In this document: positions 1-7,643 of the stretch, piece after piece | How the letters are laid out: each line of letters starts with the position of its first letter | Numbering within the stretch: position 1 is the stretch's first letter | Assembly (NCBI RefSeq): GCF_900113015.1 | Contig: NZ_FONV01000001.1 | Location: 310,001 to 374,000, forward strand | Length of the DNA stretch: 64,000 nt | Source: Actinoplanes philippinensis | Lineage (GTDB): Bacteria > Actinomycetota > Actinomycetes > Mycobacteriales > Micromonosporaceae | Direction of reading: 5' to 3' | Program-made: the position numbers and the translations under genes | Notes under the pieces: generated by a model | What the model saw: the letters and a program-made list of their open reading frames with translations, nothing else | Databases searched by the model: none | Told to the model about the DNA's origin: nothing

Positions 1-84
1 GAGGCCGAACGGGCCAAGGGTCAGGCATGGGGGCTGAAGACGATCGAGTCGTTCCACACCCACGGCACCCCGCCGGTCGCCTAA
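1..84 (+). CDS. 3' end of an unidentified gene (partial)
   Basis: An open frame runs in from the left edge and stops at TAA 82-84, giving the last 27 residues of a protein ending in SFHTHGTPPVA. Its stop overlaps the stop of the convergent GntR gene by 4 nt. The fragment is too short to assign to a family. It is taken as real because it is open, is codon-like for this genome and ends exactly at the neighbouring gene. Confidence 0.5.
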   Translation, partial: EAERAKGQAWGLKTIESFHTHGTPPVA

Positions 85-779
85 GGGTGGCCGCCGGTCT
101 CCTCGAGTGACCTGAGGACCTCGATGACGCTGGCGATGTGCTCGCGCATCGCCGTCTCGGCGCGGGCCGGGTCGCGCTCACGGATCGCCGTGATGATCCG
201 CTCGTGCTGCGGCAACGACGTCTGCGGGCGGCCCGGCAGCAGGGACAGCATGAACTGGTGCCGGGCCAGCTGGGCGCGCAGCGTGCCGATCAGGCGGTCG
301 GCCGTGGCGTGGCCGGCGATGGTCCGGATCAGGCCGTGCAGGCGCTGGTTGAGGTCGCTGTAGCGGCGGAACTCGCCGGACTCGACGGCCCGGCGCATCA
401 GCAGGCCGATCTCGTCGAGCTCGCTGGCCTGGGCGTCGGTCACCCGCTCGGCGGCCTGGGCGGCGACCAGGCCCTCCAGCACCATCCGCACCTGGGTGAT
501 CTCGATGGTCTCGGCGAGCGAGATCTTGCGGACCTGGGCGCCGCGGTTGCGCTGAATCTCCACCAGGCCCTCGCCGGAGAGATCCTGCAGGGCCAGCCGG
601 ATGTTGAACCGGCTCACCCCGAACCGCTCGATCAGCTGCGCCTCGACCAGGCGCTCGCCGGGCATGTACTCCCCGGACAGGATGGCCGTGCGCAGCTCGT
701 CGCGCGCGGCCGCCTTGTCCTTGCCCTCGCCGGTGTCCCGTGCGCGCCGCACGCTGGTGAGGTTCTTCTCCGCAGACAT
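81..779 (-). CDS. GntR-family transcriptional regulator, FCD (FadR) subfamily
   Basis: A 232-residue DNA-binding regulator that probably senses a small carboxylate. Residues about 20-90 form the GntR winged helix (ERLVEAQLIERFGVSRFNIR then a GLVEIQRNRGAQV wing). Residues about 95-220 are the all-helical FCD effector domain, with the usual acidic and His positions (QRLHGLIR, QHERIITAIRERD). The ATG start at 779 gives a full N-terminal arm. The gene is convergent with the partial gene at the left edge, so its target cannot be read from that side. Upstream is a 192-nt gap with a dyad around 907-930 that could be an autoregulatory site. The family is certain but the ligand is not. Confidence 0.9.
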   Translation of the reverse strand: MSAEKNLTSVRRARDTGEGKDKAAARDELRTAILSGEYMPGERLVEAQLIERFGVSRFNIRLALQDLSGEGLVEIQRNRGAQVRKISLAETIEITQVRMVLEGLVAAQAAERVTDAQASELDEIGLLMRRAVESGEFRRYSDLNQRLHGLIRTIAGHATADRLIGTLRAQLARHQFMLSLLPGRPQTSLPQHERIITAIRERDPARAETAMREHIASVIEVLRSLEETGGHP

Positions 780-904
780 GTGATCCCGTCGCCCATTGCC
801 GTTGGACTGCTGACGTTCAGGCCTTCCGGCCCGTCGGTGCGGAAACGATACCGCGCTTGGGCCATCAAGATCTGCGAGCTTCGCCGCGCTCCGTCACTTC
901 TTTG

Positions 905-930
905 TTGACAATCTTGCGCGAGATCTTGTC
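905..930. promoter_or_regulatory. Dyad upstream of the GntR gene (candidate operator)
   Basis: Between the GntR start and the hydrolase stop lies GACAA-N14-TTGTC (907-930), with an inner ATCT...AGAT pair. A TTGACA hexamer overlaps its left arm. It is the only clear symmetry in this 192-nt gap. Assigning it to the GntR protein is inference from proximity. Confidence 0.3.
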
Positions 931-971
931 TCCACCCGGCCGGCGGCCTCCCGGACGGGGACGGATCGGGG

Positions 972-1739
972 TCAGCGTGTGTTGAGGAAGGTGATCAGCT
1001 CGTCGGCGAAAGCCGGCTGCCGTACCGCGCCGAGGTGGTCGCCGTCGATGACGCTCAGGCGAGCGTTGGGGATGGCCTTGGCGAGAAGCTCGGGCCGAGT
1101 GGCCAGGACGTCGTCACGACCGGTGATCAACAGCGTGGGCACGGCGATCGTGTCGAGCGGGAGAGGGCCGGCGTGGATCGCGGCGGCCTGGGCGGCCAAG
1201 GCGGCGCGGTCACCGCCGACCGCGTCCACGAAAGCACGGAAACCGGCCGCTGCCGGATGGGTGATGGTCGACGGATCGTCGGTGCGGAAGGCCTCCCGGA
1301 ACGCCTCGGCCGGGATGATCCGGGTGTCGACGCCGCCCAGCTCGACGACCGCCGAGCCGATGCCGCCGATGACGAGACGACGCAGGCGGGGGTCGCTGGT
1401 GGCGAGGATGAGGGAGACGATCGCGCCCATCGAGTATCCGGCCACGTCGACCCGCTTCACCTTCAGCAGGTCGAGCAGCGTGATGACGTCCTGAGCCATC
1501 CGGGTCTCGCCGTAGAACGCCGGATCGTGCGGCTTGCCCGAGCGGCCGTGCCCCCGGGCGTCGATGGCGATCACGCGCCGGCCCGTCGCGGTCAGCGCCG
1601 CGACGATGCCGGGCAGGACCCAGTTGGTCCGGCCGTCGGCGATGAAACCGTGGTGCAGCAGCACGGGTGGCAGATCGGCGTCACCGTCCCACTGCTCCCA
1701 GTAGATCTCCACACCGTCGGTGGCCTCGAAGGTCGGCAT
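972..1739 (-). CDS. Alpha/beta-fold hydrolase
   Basis: A 255-residue cytoplasmic hydrolase. The oxyanion region HHGF is at about residues 29-32. The nucleophile elbow GYSMG follows DVAGYSMGAIVSL, the acid is in TGRDD and the catalytic His is in GDHLGAV near the C-terminus, so a full Ser-Asp-His triad is visible. The start is the ATG at 1739, preceded by a GAGAGG ribosome site. A longer frame exists upstream, but it runs into the LysR promoter. It is divergent from the LysR gene, whose likely target it is. Overall shape resembles enol-lactone hydrolases and other small-ester hydrolases; the substrate is unknown. Confidence 0.85.
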   Translation of the reverse strand: MPTFEATDGVEIYWEQWDGDADLPPVLLHHGFIADGRTNWVLPGIVAALTATGRRVIAIDARGHGRSGKPHDPAFYGETRMAQDVITLLDLLKVKRVDVAGYSMGAIVSLILATSDPRLRRLVIGGIGSAVVELGGVDTRIIPAEAFREAFRTDDPSTITHPAAAGFRAFVDAVGGDRAALAAQAAAIHAGPLPLDTIAVPTLLITGRDDVLATRPELLAKAIPNARLSVIDGDHLGAVRQPAFADELITFLNTR

Positions 1740-1850
1740 CGGCGGATTCCTCTCCGGTTCGGCTCGGGCGCACGACAGCGTATGTGCGGAACGCGCCCCC
1801 GGTATCGGTGAGATCGCCGGTGTGGTCACCATGTGCGACGTGGGGGGCAC

Positions 1851-1870
1851 TATCGATGTTGATCGCGATA
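1851..1870. promoter_or_regulatory. Candidate LysR operator
   Basis: TATCG-N10-CGATA lies in the divergent intergenic region between the hydrolase and the LysR gene, ending 12 nt before the chosen LysR start. Interrupted dyads of this kind in a divergent promoter are typical LysR binding sites. Binding itself is inferred. Confidence 0.4.
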
Positions 1871-1881
1871 CATTGCGGGCT

Positions 1882-2838
1882 GTGACCCCCACACAGTTGC
1901 GTGCCTATTCCGCCGTCGTCCGATGCGGCTCGGTGAAGCAGGCGGCGGCGCAACTCGAGGTCTCCGAGTCGGCGGTGTCCCTGCACATCGGACAACTGCG
2001 CAAGGAGCTCGGCGACCAGCTCTTCTCGCGCACGGCGAACGGGCTCACCTTCACGCCGGGCGGGCTGCGGCTCGCCAGCCGGGCCACCGAACTGCTCGGG
2101 CTGCAGGACATCACGGTGCTCGAGGTGAGCGCGGCCGGCCAGGGACGGCGGCTGCTGCGGGTGGGGGCGTCGTCGCTGTTCGCCGAGCACTCCGCGCCGG
2201 GGTTGATCGAGCTCTTCGCGAGCCGGGCCGCCGACCTGGATGTCGAGTTGAGCGTACGCAATCCGGGCTCCTTCGCCGAGGCGCTGATCGAGCGCAGCAT
2301 CGACATCGCGATCGGGCCGCCACCGGCGCTCCCCGATCCGGCGGTGCGCTGCCGGCCGGTCATGCACTACAAGGTCGTCGTCGTGGCCGGACCTGACCAT
2401 CCGCTGGCCGGGACCCAGCCGTCGCCGCGACAGCTGCGCGACCAGACGTGGCTGCTCGGGCCGTCGGCCGCGGCCGACCGCGGGGCCATCCCGACGCTGC
2501 TGCGGCGGCTCGGGGTGCCCGACGACCGGCAGCAGATCTTCCAAAGCCACGCGGCCGCCATCGAGGAGGCCAAACGCGGCCGGGGGGTGGCTGCGGCACT
2601 CTCCTTCACCGTTGCCCCCGAGGTACGCAAAGGGCATCTCATCCAATTCTGTGGGCCGCACGCAGCGCTGGAGGAGGTCTGGCACTCGCTGACACTGGCC
2701 GAGGCGGAGAAGCCGTCGGCAGCCGCCGAACTGGCCCGTTTCGCGTCGACGCCCCGCGCCATCCAGGCGATGATGCGTGGCAGCGGGGTGAACGTGGCCC
2801 GTTTCAAACCGTCGATCCACGTCACCCTCTGGAGCTGA
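1882..2838 (+). CDS. LysR-family transcriptional regulator
   Basis: A 318-residue regulator. Residues 1-62 form the winged helix-turn-helix (TPTQLRAYSAVVRCGSVKQA, then LEVSESAVSLHIGQLRKEL). From about residue 85 onward is the periplasmic-binding-protein-like effector domain (LRVGASSLFAEHSAPGLIEL; IDIAIGP). The GTG at 1882 was chosen because the LysR domain normally begins within a few residues of the first helix. An in-frame ATG at 1831 would add 17 residues that do not fit the family. It is divergent from the alpha/beta hydrolase and probably controls it and itself. Confidence 0.88.
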   Translation: MTPTQLRAYSAVVRCGSVKQAAAQLEVSESAVSLHIGQLRKELGDQLFSRTANGLTFTPGGLRLASRATELLGLQDITVLEVSAAGQGRRLLRVGASSLFAEHSAPGLIELFASRAADLDVELSVRNPGSFAEALIERSIDIAIGPPPALPDPAVRCRPVMHYKVVVVAGPDHPLAGTQPSPRQLRDQTWLLGPSAAADRGAIPTLLRRLGVPDDRQQIFQSHAAAIEEAKRGRGVAAALSFTVAPEVRKGHLIQFCGPHAALEEVWHSLTLAEAEKPSAAAELARFASTPRAIQAMMRGSGVNVARFKPSIHVTLWS

Positions 2839-2845
2839 CGCGGAA

Positions 2846-2862
2846 CCGCCCGGCCCGGGCGG
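2846..2862. terminator. Short GC hairpin between convergent genes
   Basis: CCGCCCGG and CCGGGCGG form an 8-bp stem with a one-base gap, between the LysR stop and the TetR stop. There is no U-tract, so a terminator role is only plausible. Confidence 0.3.
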
Positions 2863-2880
2863 CGCCGCCGGCTGATCGCC

Positions 2881-3525
2881 TCACCCACCCGAACCGTCGC
2901 CAGGGTCGTCCGGCCTCGGCATCCAGCGCCAGCTGAGCTCCGCCCGGGTGGGCGCGGGGCCGGGAAGACTCACGCCGGCCCGCAGCCCGTCGAGCAGCAT
3001 CGCCAGATAGCGCCGGCGCAGCGACGTGGTGCGCGCCGGGTCGGGCACCCGGACCGCCGCGCACATCTCCAGCAGCATCGTCAGATCGGCCGGGACCACC
3101 TCGGCGCGCATCCGTGGCCGGGCCCGCTCGAAGAGGGCGGTGGCCAGCTCGTCGGCGCGGACGGCGTCGGCGCTCATCTCCTCGGTCGGTGTGAACGTGC
3201 CGGCCAGATGCACGGTGAGCGAGTGGACGTCGGCCTCGACGACGCCGAGCACGAACGTCTCGAAGGCGGCCCAGTCGTCGCGCTCGGCGGAGGCGCGCTC
3301 GGCCTGCTCGATGAAGGTCAGCAGCCCGTCGTGGCAGAGCTTGCGCAGCAGATCCTCCTTGCCGGCATAGCGCCGGTAGAGAGCGCTGATGCCGACACCG
3401 GCGCGCTCGGCGACAGCGGCGACAGGCGCGCGCTTGTCGGCCAGGAAGACCTCTTTCGCCGCCGCCAGGATCGTCACGTCGTTGCGTGCGGCCTGGCGGG
3501 CGCGGCCGGACGTCGGGCTCGTCAT
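2881..3525 (-). CDS. TetR-family transcriptional regulator
   Basis: A 214-residue repressor. Residues about 12-60 form the TetR DNA-binding domain (ILAAAKEVFLADKRAPVAAV, then AERAGVGISALYRRYAGKEDL), and the rest is a helical ligand domain of normal length. The ATG at 3525 fits the usual short arm; a longer frame would run through its own operators. It is divergent from the epoxide-hydrolase-like gene, with two near-identical 17-bp dyads between them, so local repression of both genes is likely. The ligand is unknown. Confidence 0.9.
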   Translation of the reverse strand: MTSPTSGRARQAARNDVTILAAAKEVFLADKRAPVAAVAERAGVGISALYRRYAGKEDLLRKLCHDGLLTFIEQAERASAERDDWAAFETFVLGVVEADVHSLTVHLAGTFTPTEEMSADAVRADELATALFERARPRMRAEVVPADLTMLLEMCAAVRVPDPARTTSLRRRYLAMLLDGLRAGVSLPGPAPTRAELSWRWMPRPDDPGDGSGG

Positions 3526-3544
3526 GCCGCCGAGTATAGCGGAT

Positions 3545-3561
3545 CGGAATGATCTGTTCCG
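3545..3561. promoter_or_regulatory. TetR operator copy 1
   Basis: CGGAATGATCTGTTCCG is an interrupted palindrome (CGGAA-N7-TTCCG). Its reverse complement matches the second copy at 3591-3607 at 15 of 17 positions. It lies 20 bp upstream of the TetR start. Two matching dyads in a TetR divergent promoter make operator function likely. Confidence 0.65.
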
Positions 3562-3590
3562 TTCGGCGCGGGAGTCTGCTACGTTAATTG

Positions 3591-3612
3591 CGGAACGAAT
3601 CATTCCGTTCCG
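3591..3612. promoter_or_regulatory. TetR operator copy 2
   Basis: CGGAACGAATCATTCCG occupies 3591-3607. It overlaps a longer perfect dyad, CGGAACG-N8-CGTTCCG, that ends at 3612. It ends 20 bp before the hydrolase-like start, a position where bound repressor would block transcription. Confidence 0.65.
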
Positions 3613-3631
3613 AGGACAGAGAGGAACCGGC

Positions 3632-4747
3632 ATGACCGCGATCCGCCCCTTCCGCATCGACATCTCCGACGCCGACCTTCAGGACCTGCGTGACCGGCTG
3701 GCCCGGACCCGCTGGACCCCGGAGATCCCCGGCCAGGGCTGGCAGCGCGGTGTCCCCGTGGACTACCTGCGTGGCCTGGCCGCCTACTGGGCGGACGAGT
3801 TCGACTGGCGGACAGCCGAGGCCCGGCTCAACACGCTGCCCCAGTTCCTCACCGAGGTCGACGGTCAGACCCTGCACTTCGCGCACGTCGAATCCACCGA
3901 TCCGGCGGCGATCCCGCTGCTGATCACTCACGACTGGCCCGCCTCGTTCGCTCTCTACCTGCCCGTGGTCGAGGCCCTGCGCGAGCACTTCCACCTGGTG
4001 CTCATGAGCAACCCGGGCATCGCCTGGTCCGGGCCCCTCACCGCTCCCGGCTGGACGACCGGGCGGACCGCTGCGGCGTTCCACGAGGTGATGTCACGGC
4101 TGGGTTATGAGAGGTATGGCGTTCAGGGCACCGGCGGAGGCGGCGCGACCGCCGTCGAGATGGGCCGGCAGGAGCCCGCGAAGGTGATCGGCGTGCACGT
4201 CAACGGGCACATCACCATCCCGTCCGACGATCCTGCCGACTTCGCCGGCCTGACCGAGGCCGAGCAGGCCCGGCTTGGCCGCTTGCAGGAGTTCCGCGAC
4301 GACAAGATGGGCTTCAACATCATCCAGTCGACCCGGCCGCAGACCCTGGCGTTCGGATTGCACGACTCCCCCGCCGGTCAGCTCGCCTGGATCATCGAGA
4401 AGTTCCAGGAGTGGACCGACCCGGCCGTGACCCTGCCCGAGGACGCCGTCGACCGGGACCTGCTGCTCACCAACGTCAGCCTGTACTGGTTCACCGGGAC
4501 GGCCGGGTCATCGGCAAACCTCTACTGGGAGGTGGCGCACGACCCGGCCGCATGGGCGCCCAAGCCGAAGTCGACGGTCCCGCTCGGTGTCGCGCTCGGC
4601 GTCACCGACGTCACGATCCGCCGCTATGCCGAGCGCGACGCCCCGGTCACCCACTGGACGGAGCTTCCCTCCGGCGGCAACTTCCTCCCCGCCGAGCAGC
4701 CGAAGCTCTTCAGCGACGACGTGCGGGCCTTCTTCGGATCGCTCTGA
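3632..4747 (+). CDS. Epoxide-hydrolase-family protein lacking catalytic residues
   Basis: A 371-residue protein with the whole architecture of microsomal-type epoxide hydrolases. It has an N-terminal EHN segment (FRIDISDADLQDLRDRLART), the WQRGVPVDYLRGLAAYW region, an alpha/beta core and a cap with SLYWFTGTAGSS. Key positions are changed. The oxyanion motif HGWP is HDWP (100-103). The nucleophile in the usual QGGDWG is glycine (QGTGGGGAT, residue 168). The catalytic His of GGHF is Asn350 (SGGNF). Hydrolysis by the normal Asp-ester mechanism therefore looks impossible. It could be a binding protein, a sensor, or an enzyme with other chemistry. The start at ATG 3632 has a GAGAGGAA ribosome site. 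It is divergent from the TetR gene and probably repressed by it. Confidence 0.85.
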   Translation: MTAIRPFRIDISDADLQDLRDRLARTRWTPEIPGQGWQRGVPVDYLRGLAAYWADEFDWRTAEARLNTLPQFLTEVDGQTLHFAHVESTDPAAIPLLITHDWPASFALYLPVVEALREHFHLVLMSNPGIAWSGPLTAPGWTTGRTAAAFHEVMSRLGYERYGVQGTGGGGATAVEMGRQEPAKVIGVHVNGHITIPSDDPADFAGLTEAEQARLGRLQEFRDDKMGFNIIQSTRPQTLAFGLHDSPAGQLAWIIEKFQEWTDPAVTLPEDAVDRDLLLTNVSLYWFTGTAGSSANLYWEVAHDPAAWAPKPKSTVPLGVALGVTDVTIRRYAERDAPVTHWTELPSGGNFLPAEQPKLFSDDVRAFFGSL

Positions 4748-4764
4748 CACCGTGCCGCCGGCAT

Positions 4765-4794
4765 GGCCGGGGATCCCTCAGGGACACCCCGGCC
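4765..4794. terminator. Bidirectional hairpin terminator
   Basis: GGCCGGGG (4765-4772) pairs with CCCCGGCC (4787-4794), and the loop can add a TCCCT/AGGGA inner stem. It sits between convergent genes, directly after the epoxide-hydrolase-like stop. No T-run follows. Confidence 0.5.
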
Positions 4795-4801
4795 CGGGTG
4801 T

Positions 4802-5251
4802 TCACCCGGCCGAGGCGACAGCCCGGAAGACGACCGTGACACTGAAGGTGGCGCCGTCCACCTGGTAGGCGTAGCACCCCGGCCCCGCCACTGTCGTCCT
4901 TGCGGGCAGGTCGTTGTTCTCCCTGATCAGGTAGGCATAGTGGCCGCCGTCGCGTTCCTCGCCGACGTAGGAGAAGGTGGCGCCGGCCGCACCAGGGGCG
5001 TCGATGCGGGCCGCACGTACCAGGACCGGACCGGCGTATCCGGCGCCGAGCCAGCGGACCTTCTTCTCGTACGTCCCGTTCGGCTGCCGGTCGTCGGGGC
5101 GCAGCTCCAACGTGGTGCCGTCCCGAAAATAGTCCGCTATGGGATGGAGCGGCGGCGGTCGCCCGGCTGAGGTGTGGCATGTCCGCAGTATTCGCCGGTG
5201 TCCTTCACGAACGCGACCCCGCGGTGAGGAGGAATTCGCGCGATGGGCCAC
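4802..5251 (-). pseudogene. Remnant of a small secreted-type protein, probably frameshifted
   Basis: The C-terminal 110 residues look like real protein: DYFRDGTTLELRPDDRQPNG, a WLGAGYAGPVLVRAARID strand pair, a Tyr-rich middle and a CYAYQ...FSVTVVF end, suggesting a beta-sandwich. The N-terminal 35 residues in this frame look like noise. In the next frame the same DNA reads GVAFVKDTGEYCGHATPQPG before a stop near 5150. This suggests a single frameshift around 5150-5170 and loss of the original start. The 5' side runs straight into the end of coxE. I do not recognise the family. An intact 149-residue gene from the GTG at 5251 is the alternative. Confidence 0.45.
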
Positions 5252-5290
5252 GCCGCCGAAGGCCGCATGTCAATGGTCGTCAGCGCACGC

Positions 5291-6559
5291 TCACGAACAA
5301 CGGATGCAGCGGCAACGGACCAGGGAAGCGGTGGGAGTGCGGGAGGTCGTGGGGCGGGTGAGATCGCGTAGGAGGTGAACGGCTTCGGTGAGGTCGCTGA
5401 ACGTGGCGGCCGGGAGGAGGTGGTCGCAGAACGGGAGGGCCGCGGCCAGGGCGCCCACCTGGGGGGTCCAGCCGGGAGTTCCCGCTCGGGGGTTCAGCCA
5501 GAGGATCCGGTGTGCGCGGCGACGCAGGCGGGTCATCGCGGGGGTCATCGCCTCGGGAGGGTCGCTGTCCCAACCGTCGGAGGCGATGATGACCACCCCT
5601 CCGCGGACGATGTCGCCGTGGTGGGAGTCGAGGAGGGCGGTGATGTTGGTGGCGATCCGCGTGCCGCCGAAACGGTCGTCGACGGCAGCGCCGGCCCGGT
5701 CGATCGCCTCCCGGGGGGAGGTGTGCCGCAGCGGGACGGTCAGGCGGGTCAGTCCGGTGGCGAAGGCGAAGACCTCGGCGTCGGCGACCGTCGTGAACGC
5801 GCGCATCAGCTGGAGGTAGGCGGCGGCCTGGGCCCGCATCGACTCGCTCACGTCGCAGAGCATCACGACTCGGCGTGGTCTCGGGAGCGGTCGTTCACGG
5901 ACCACGGTGATCGCCTCCCAGCCGGTCCGGCGAGCGCGGGCGATCGTGGCGCGCAGGGCTGTCCGGCGGCCCGCCGGGTCGGCGCGATGGCGGCGGCCGC
6001 GGCGGTGCGGCCAGTGGGTCAGGGCTGCCCTCAGTGTTGCGCCGAGCGCCTCGGTCTGGTGCTTGTCGAGTTCTTCGAAAGGGGCTTCGGCGAGAGCGGC
6101 CAGTGCGCTGGGGCGTAGCTCGGGGAGATCGATGCCCTCGTCGCCGGGGTCGTCACCGGTGGCCACGGGGGCGGGCAAGGTGGCCCAGGGCAAGCCCTCG
6201 CCTCCGGCGGTGGCCTCGTCGCCGGTTCCGGGGACCGTGACGTGCACGGTGTTGTCGCGGCTTCTCGGGGGTACGGCTGAGCGGCTCAGCGGCAGCGGTG
6301 GGGTGTCGTCGAACACCGTGGCGAAAACACGGTCGAAGACGGCGAGGTCAGCGTGGCGGCGCACCAGGGTCACCCGGGCCGTCCAGTAGAGGACGGTCCG
6401 GGATGTGGGCGGGCTTGCGGCGAGTGCGCGGACCAGGTCGTCGGTCTCGGTGATGCCGACCCGCAGGCCGGCGCGGCGCAGACGGGCCACGAACGCGACG
6501 GCGAACGCGGCCCGGTCCGTGCCGCGCAGCAGCACCGGGGCGGGTTCAGCCGCGGGCAA
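5291..6559 (-). CDS. coxE: CoxE: VWA-domain protein of the CO dehydrogenase locus
   Basis: A 422-residue protein with a C-terminal von Willebrand A domain. The MIDAS motif is DVSESM (DxSxS), with the later T and D positions in RIATNITALL and ASDGWDSDPP. CoxE works with the MoxR ATPase CoxD in maturing the copper-sulfur-molybdenum site of CO dehydrogenase; this is known for the family. The start (TTG 6559, overlapping coxG by 14 nt) is uncertain, and a GTG at 6535 is possible. It is the last gene of the cox operon. Its Arg/Ser/Thr-rich last 20 residues are not typical of CoxE and may reflect 3' damage next to the broken gene downstream. Confidence 0.85.
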   Translation of the reverse strand: MPAAEPAPVLLRGTDRAAFAVAFVARLRRAGLRVGITETDDLVRALAASPPTSRTVLYWTARVTLVRRHADLAVFDRVFATVFDDTPPLPLSRSAVPPRSRDNTVHVTVPGTGDEATAGGEGLPWATLPAPVATGDDPGDEGIDLPELRPSALAALAEAPFEELDKHQTEALGATLRAALTHWPHRRGRRHRADPAGRRTALRATIARARRTGWEAITVVRERPLPRPRRVVMLCDVSESMRAQAAAYLQLMRAFTTVADAEVFAFATGLTRLTVPLRHTSPREAIDRAGAAVDDRFGGTRIATNITALLDSHHGDIVRGGVVIIASDGWDSDPPEAMTPAMTRLRRRAHRILWLNPRAGTPGWTPQVGALAAALPFCDHLLPAATFSDLTEAVHLLRDLTRPTTSRTPTASLVRCRCIRCS

Positions 6560-7643
6560 CGAACCAGACGATCACGGCGGCGGCCACGACGGCGCCCACG
6601 GCGACCGGGATGACTCGCTTGTAGATCGAACTGCCGGCGACGGCGAGAAGGTCGATCGCTTCCGGTTCCTCCGTCTGCAGGGTTCGCTCCGTGACCGCCG
6701 CCGGCGTGGAGGTGGGGGGCCCGGACGTGGCGGCGAGGGCCGTGGTGGCCTCGGAAAGGTCGGCCCCTGGGACACGGAGGGGAGAGAGCGGCTCGGGAGT
6801 GCCTTCGGCGGTCTCCAGGCGACCGGCGGCCGGCTCCACCTCGCCCGCGGACGGGTCCGGTGCGATCGCGGGCGCGGCGGTGGCGGCGCTCTCGGGGGCC
6901 GCGGGCGCTACCTCGCCGAGGGCTGTCGCGGCATCGGGGGCGGTGGCTACCGCAGCCTCGGAAACCGGCGGGGCCGGCGCGGCAGGAGAGGACGGCTCAG
7001 CATCGGGGGACGAGGCCGGCACGCGGGAAGCGGATGTGGGCACAGCGGAAGCGGCCGCCGACGCGGCAGCGGCAGAAGCGGGCGCGACAGCGGCGGGAGC
7101 AGCAGCACCGGAAGCGGGCGCGGCAGAGTCGGCAGCGGCAGCGGCAGCGGCAGCGGCAGCGGCAGCGGCAGCGGCAGGGACGGGATCAGCGGCGGCGTCG
7201 GGGGCGAGTCTGGCTTCCAGATTGGCTACGAACTGGGTCAGCAGCTTGGCGGACACCTCCTTGATCATGCCGCTGCCGAACTGGGCCAGCTTTCCGCTGA
7301 TCTTGAGGTCGGTGTCCACGGAGACCCTTGTCGCGGACCGGCCCTCGGGGGTCAGGGAAGCGCTCACCGTGGCGGAGGCGTTGCCGGCGGAGCGGGCGTC
7401 GCGGCCCTTGGCGTCGATCACGGCGTGGTAGGTGGATTCGTCTCTGGTGGTGAACCGGGCGGTGCCGGCGAAGTCGGAGATCACCGGGCCGACCTTGATC
7501 TTCACCTTGCCCTGGAAGAGCTCGCCGTCCACGCCGGTCAGCTGGGCTCCGGGCATGCACGGGGCGATGGCCTCGAGGTCGGTCAGGAGGTTCCAGGCCT
7601 GGTCGATCGGGACCGGAACGGTGAACTCGTTGGTGATCTTCAT
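6546..7643 (-). CDS. coxG: CoxG: SRPBCC domain with long Ala-rich linker and C-terminal membrane anchor
   Basis: A 365-residue protein. Residues 1-145 are the CoxG/SRPBCC fold (MKITNEFTVPVPIDQAWNLL, then CMPGAQL). Residues 150-335 are an Ala/Pro/Ser/Glu-rich, surely disordered linker, starting with a 15-residue poly-Ala run (157-171). Residues 344-361 form one transmembrane helix with a short ARG tail. CoxG in Oligotropha helps hold CO dehydrogenase at the inner membrane, and the anchor here fits that role. The ATG at 7643 overlaps the end of coxD by 4 nt. The gene lies between coxD and coxE and is translationally coupled to both. Confidence 0.88.
   Translation of the reverse strand: MKITNEFTVPVPIDQAWNLLTDLEAIAPCMPGAQLTGVDGELFQGKVKIKVGPVISDFAGTARFTTRDESTYHAVIDAKGRDARSAGNASATVSASLTPEGRSATRVSVDTDLKISGKLAQFGSGMIKEVSAKLLTQFVANLEARLAPDAAADPVPAAAAAAAAAAAAAAADSAAPASGAAAPAAVAPASAAAASAAASAVPTSASRVPASSPDAEPSSPAAPAPPVSEAAVATAPDAATALGEVAPAAPESAATAAPAIAPDPSAGEVEPAAGRLETAEGTPEPLSPLRVPGADLSEATTALAATSGPPTSTPAAVTERTLQTEEPEAIDLLAVAGSSIYKRVIPVAVGAVVAAAVIVWFVARG
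7131..7177. repeat. Hexanucleotide repeat (GGCAGC)n inside coxG
   Basis: Seven full GGCAGC units plus five bases of an eighth encode the poly-Ala run at the start of the CoxG linker. Because the unit is two codons, length changes keep frame and would only lengthen or shorten the Ala tract. Confidence 0.9.

Noticed and set aside
7131..7177. CRISPR or minisatellite element
   Set aside because: The 6-bp unit lies inside the coxG coding frame and encodes poly-Ala; there are no spacers.
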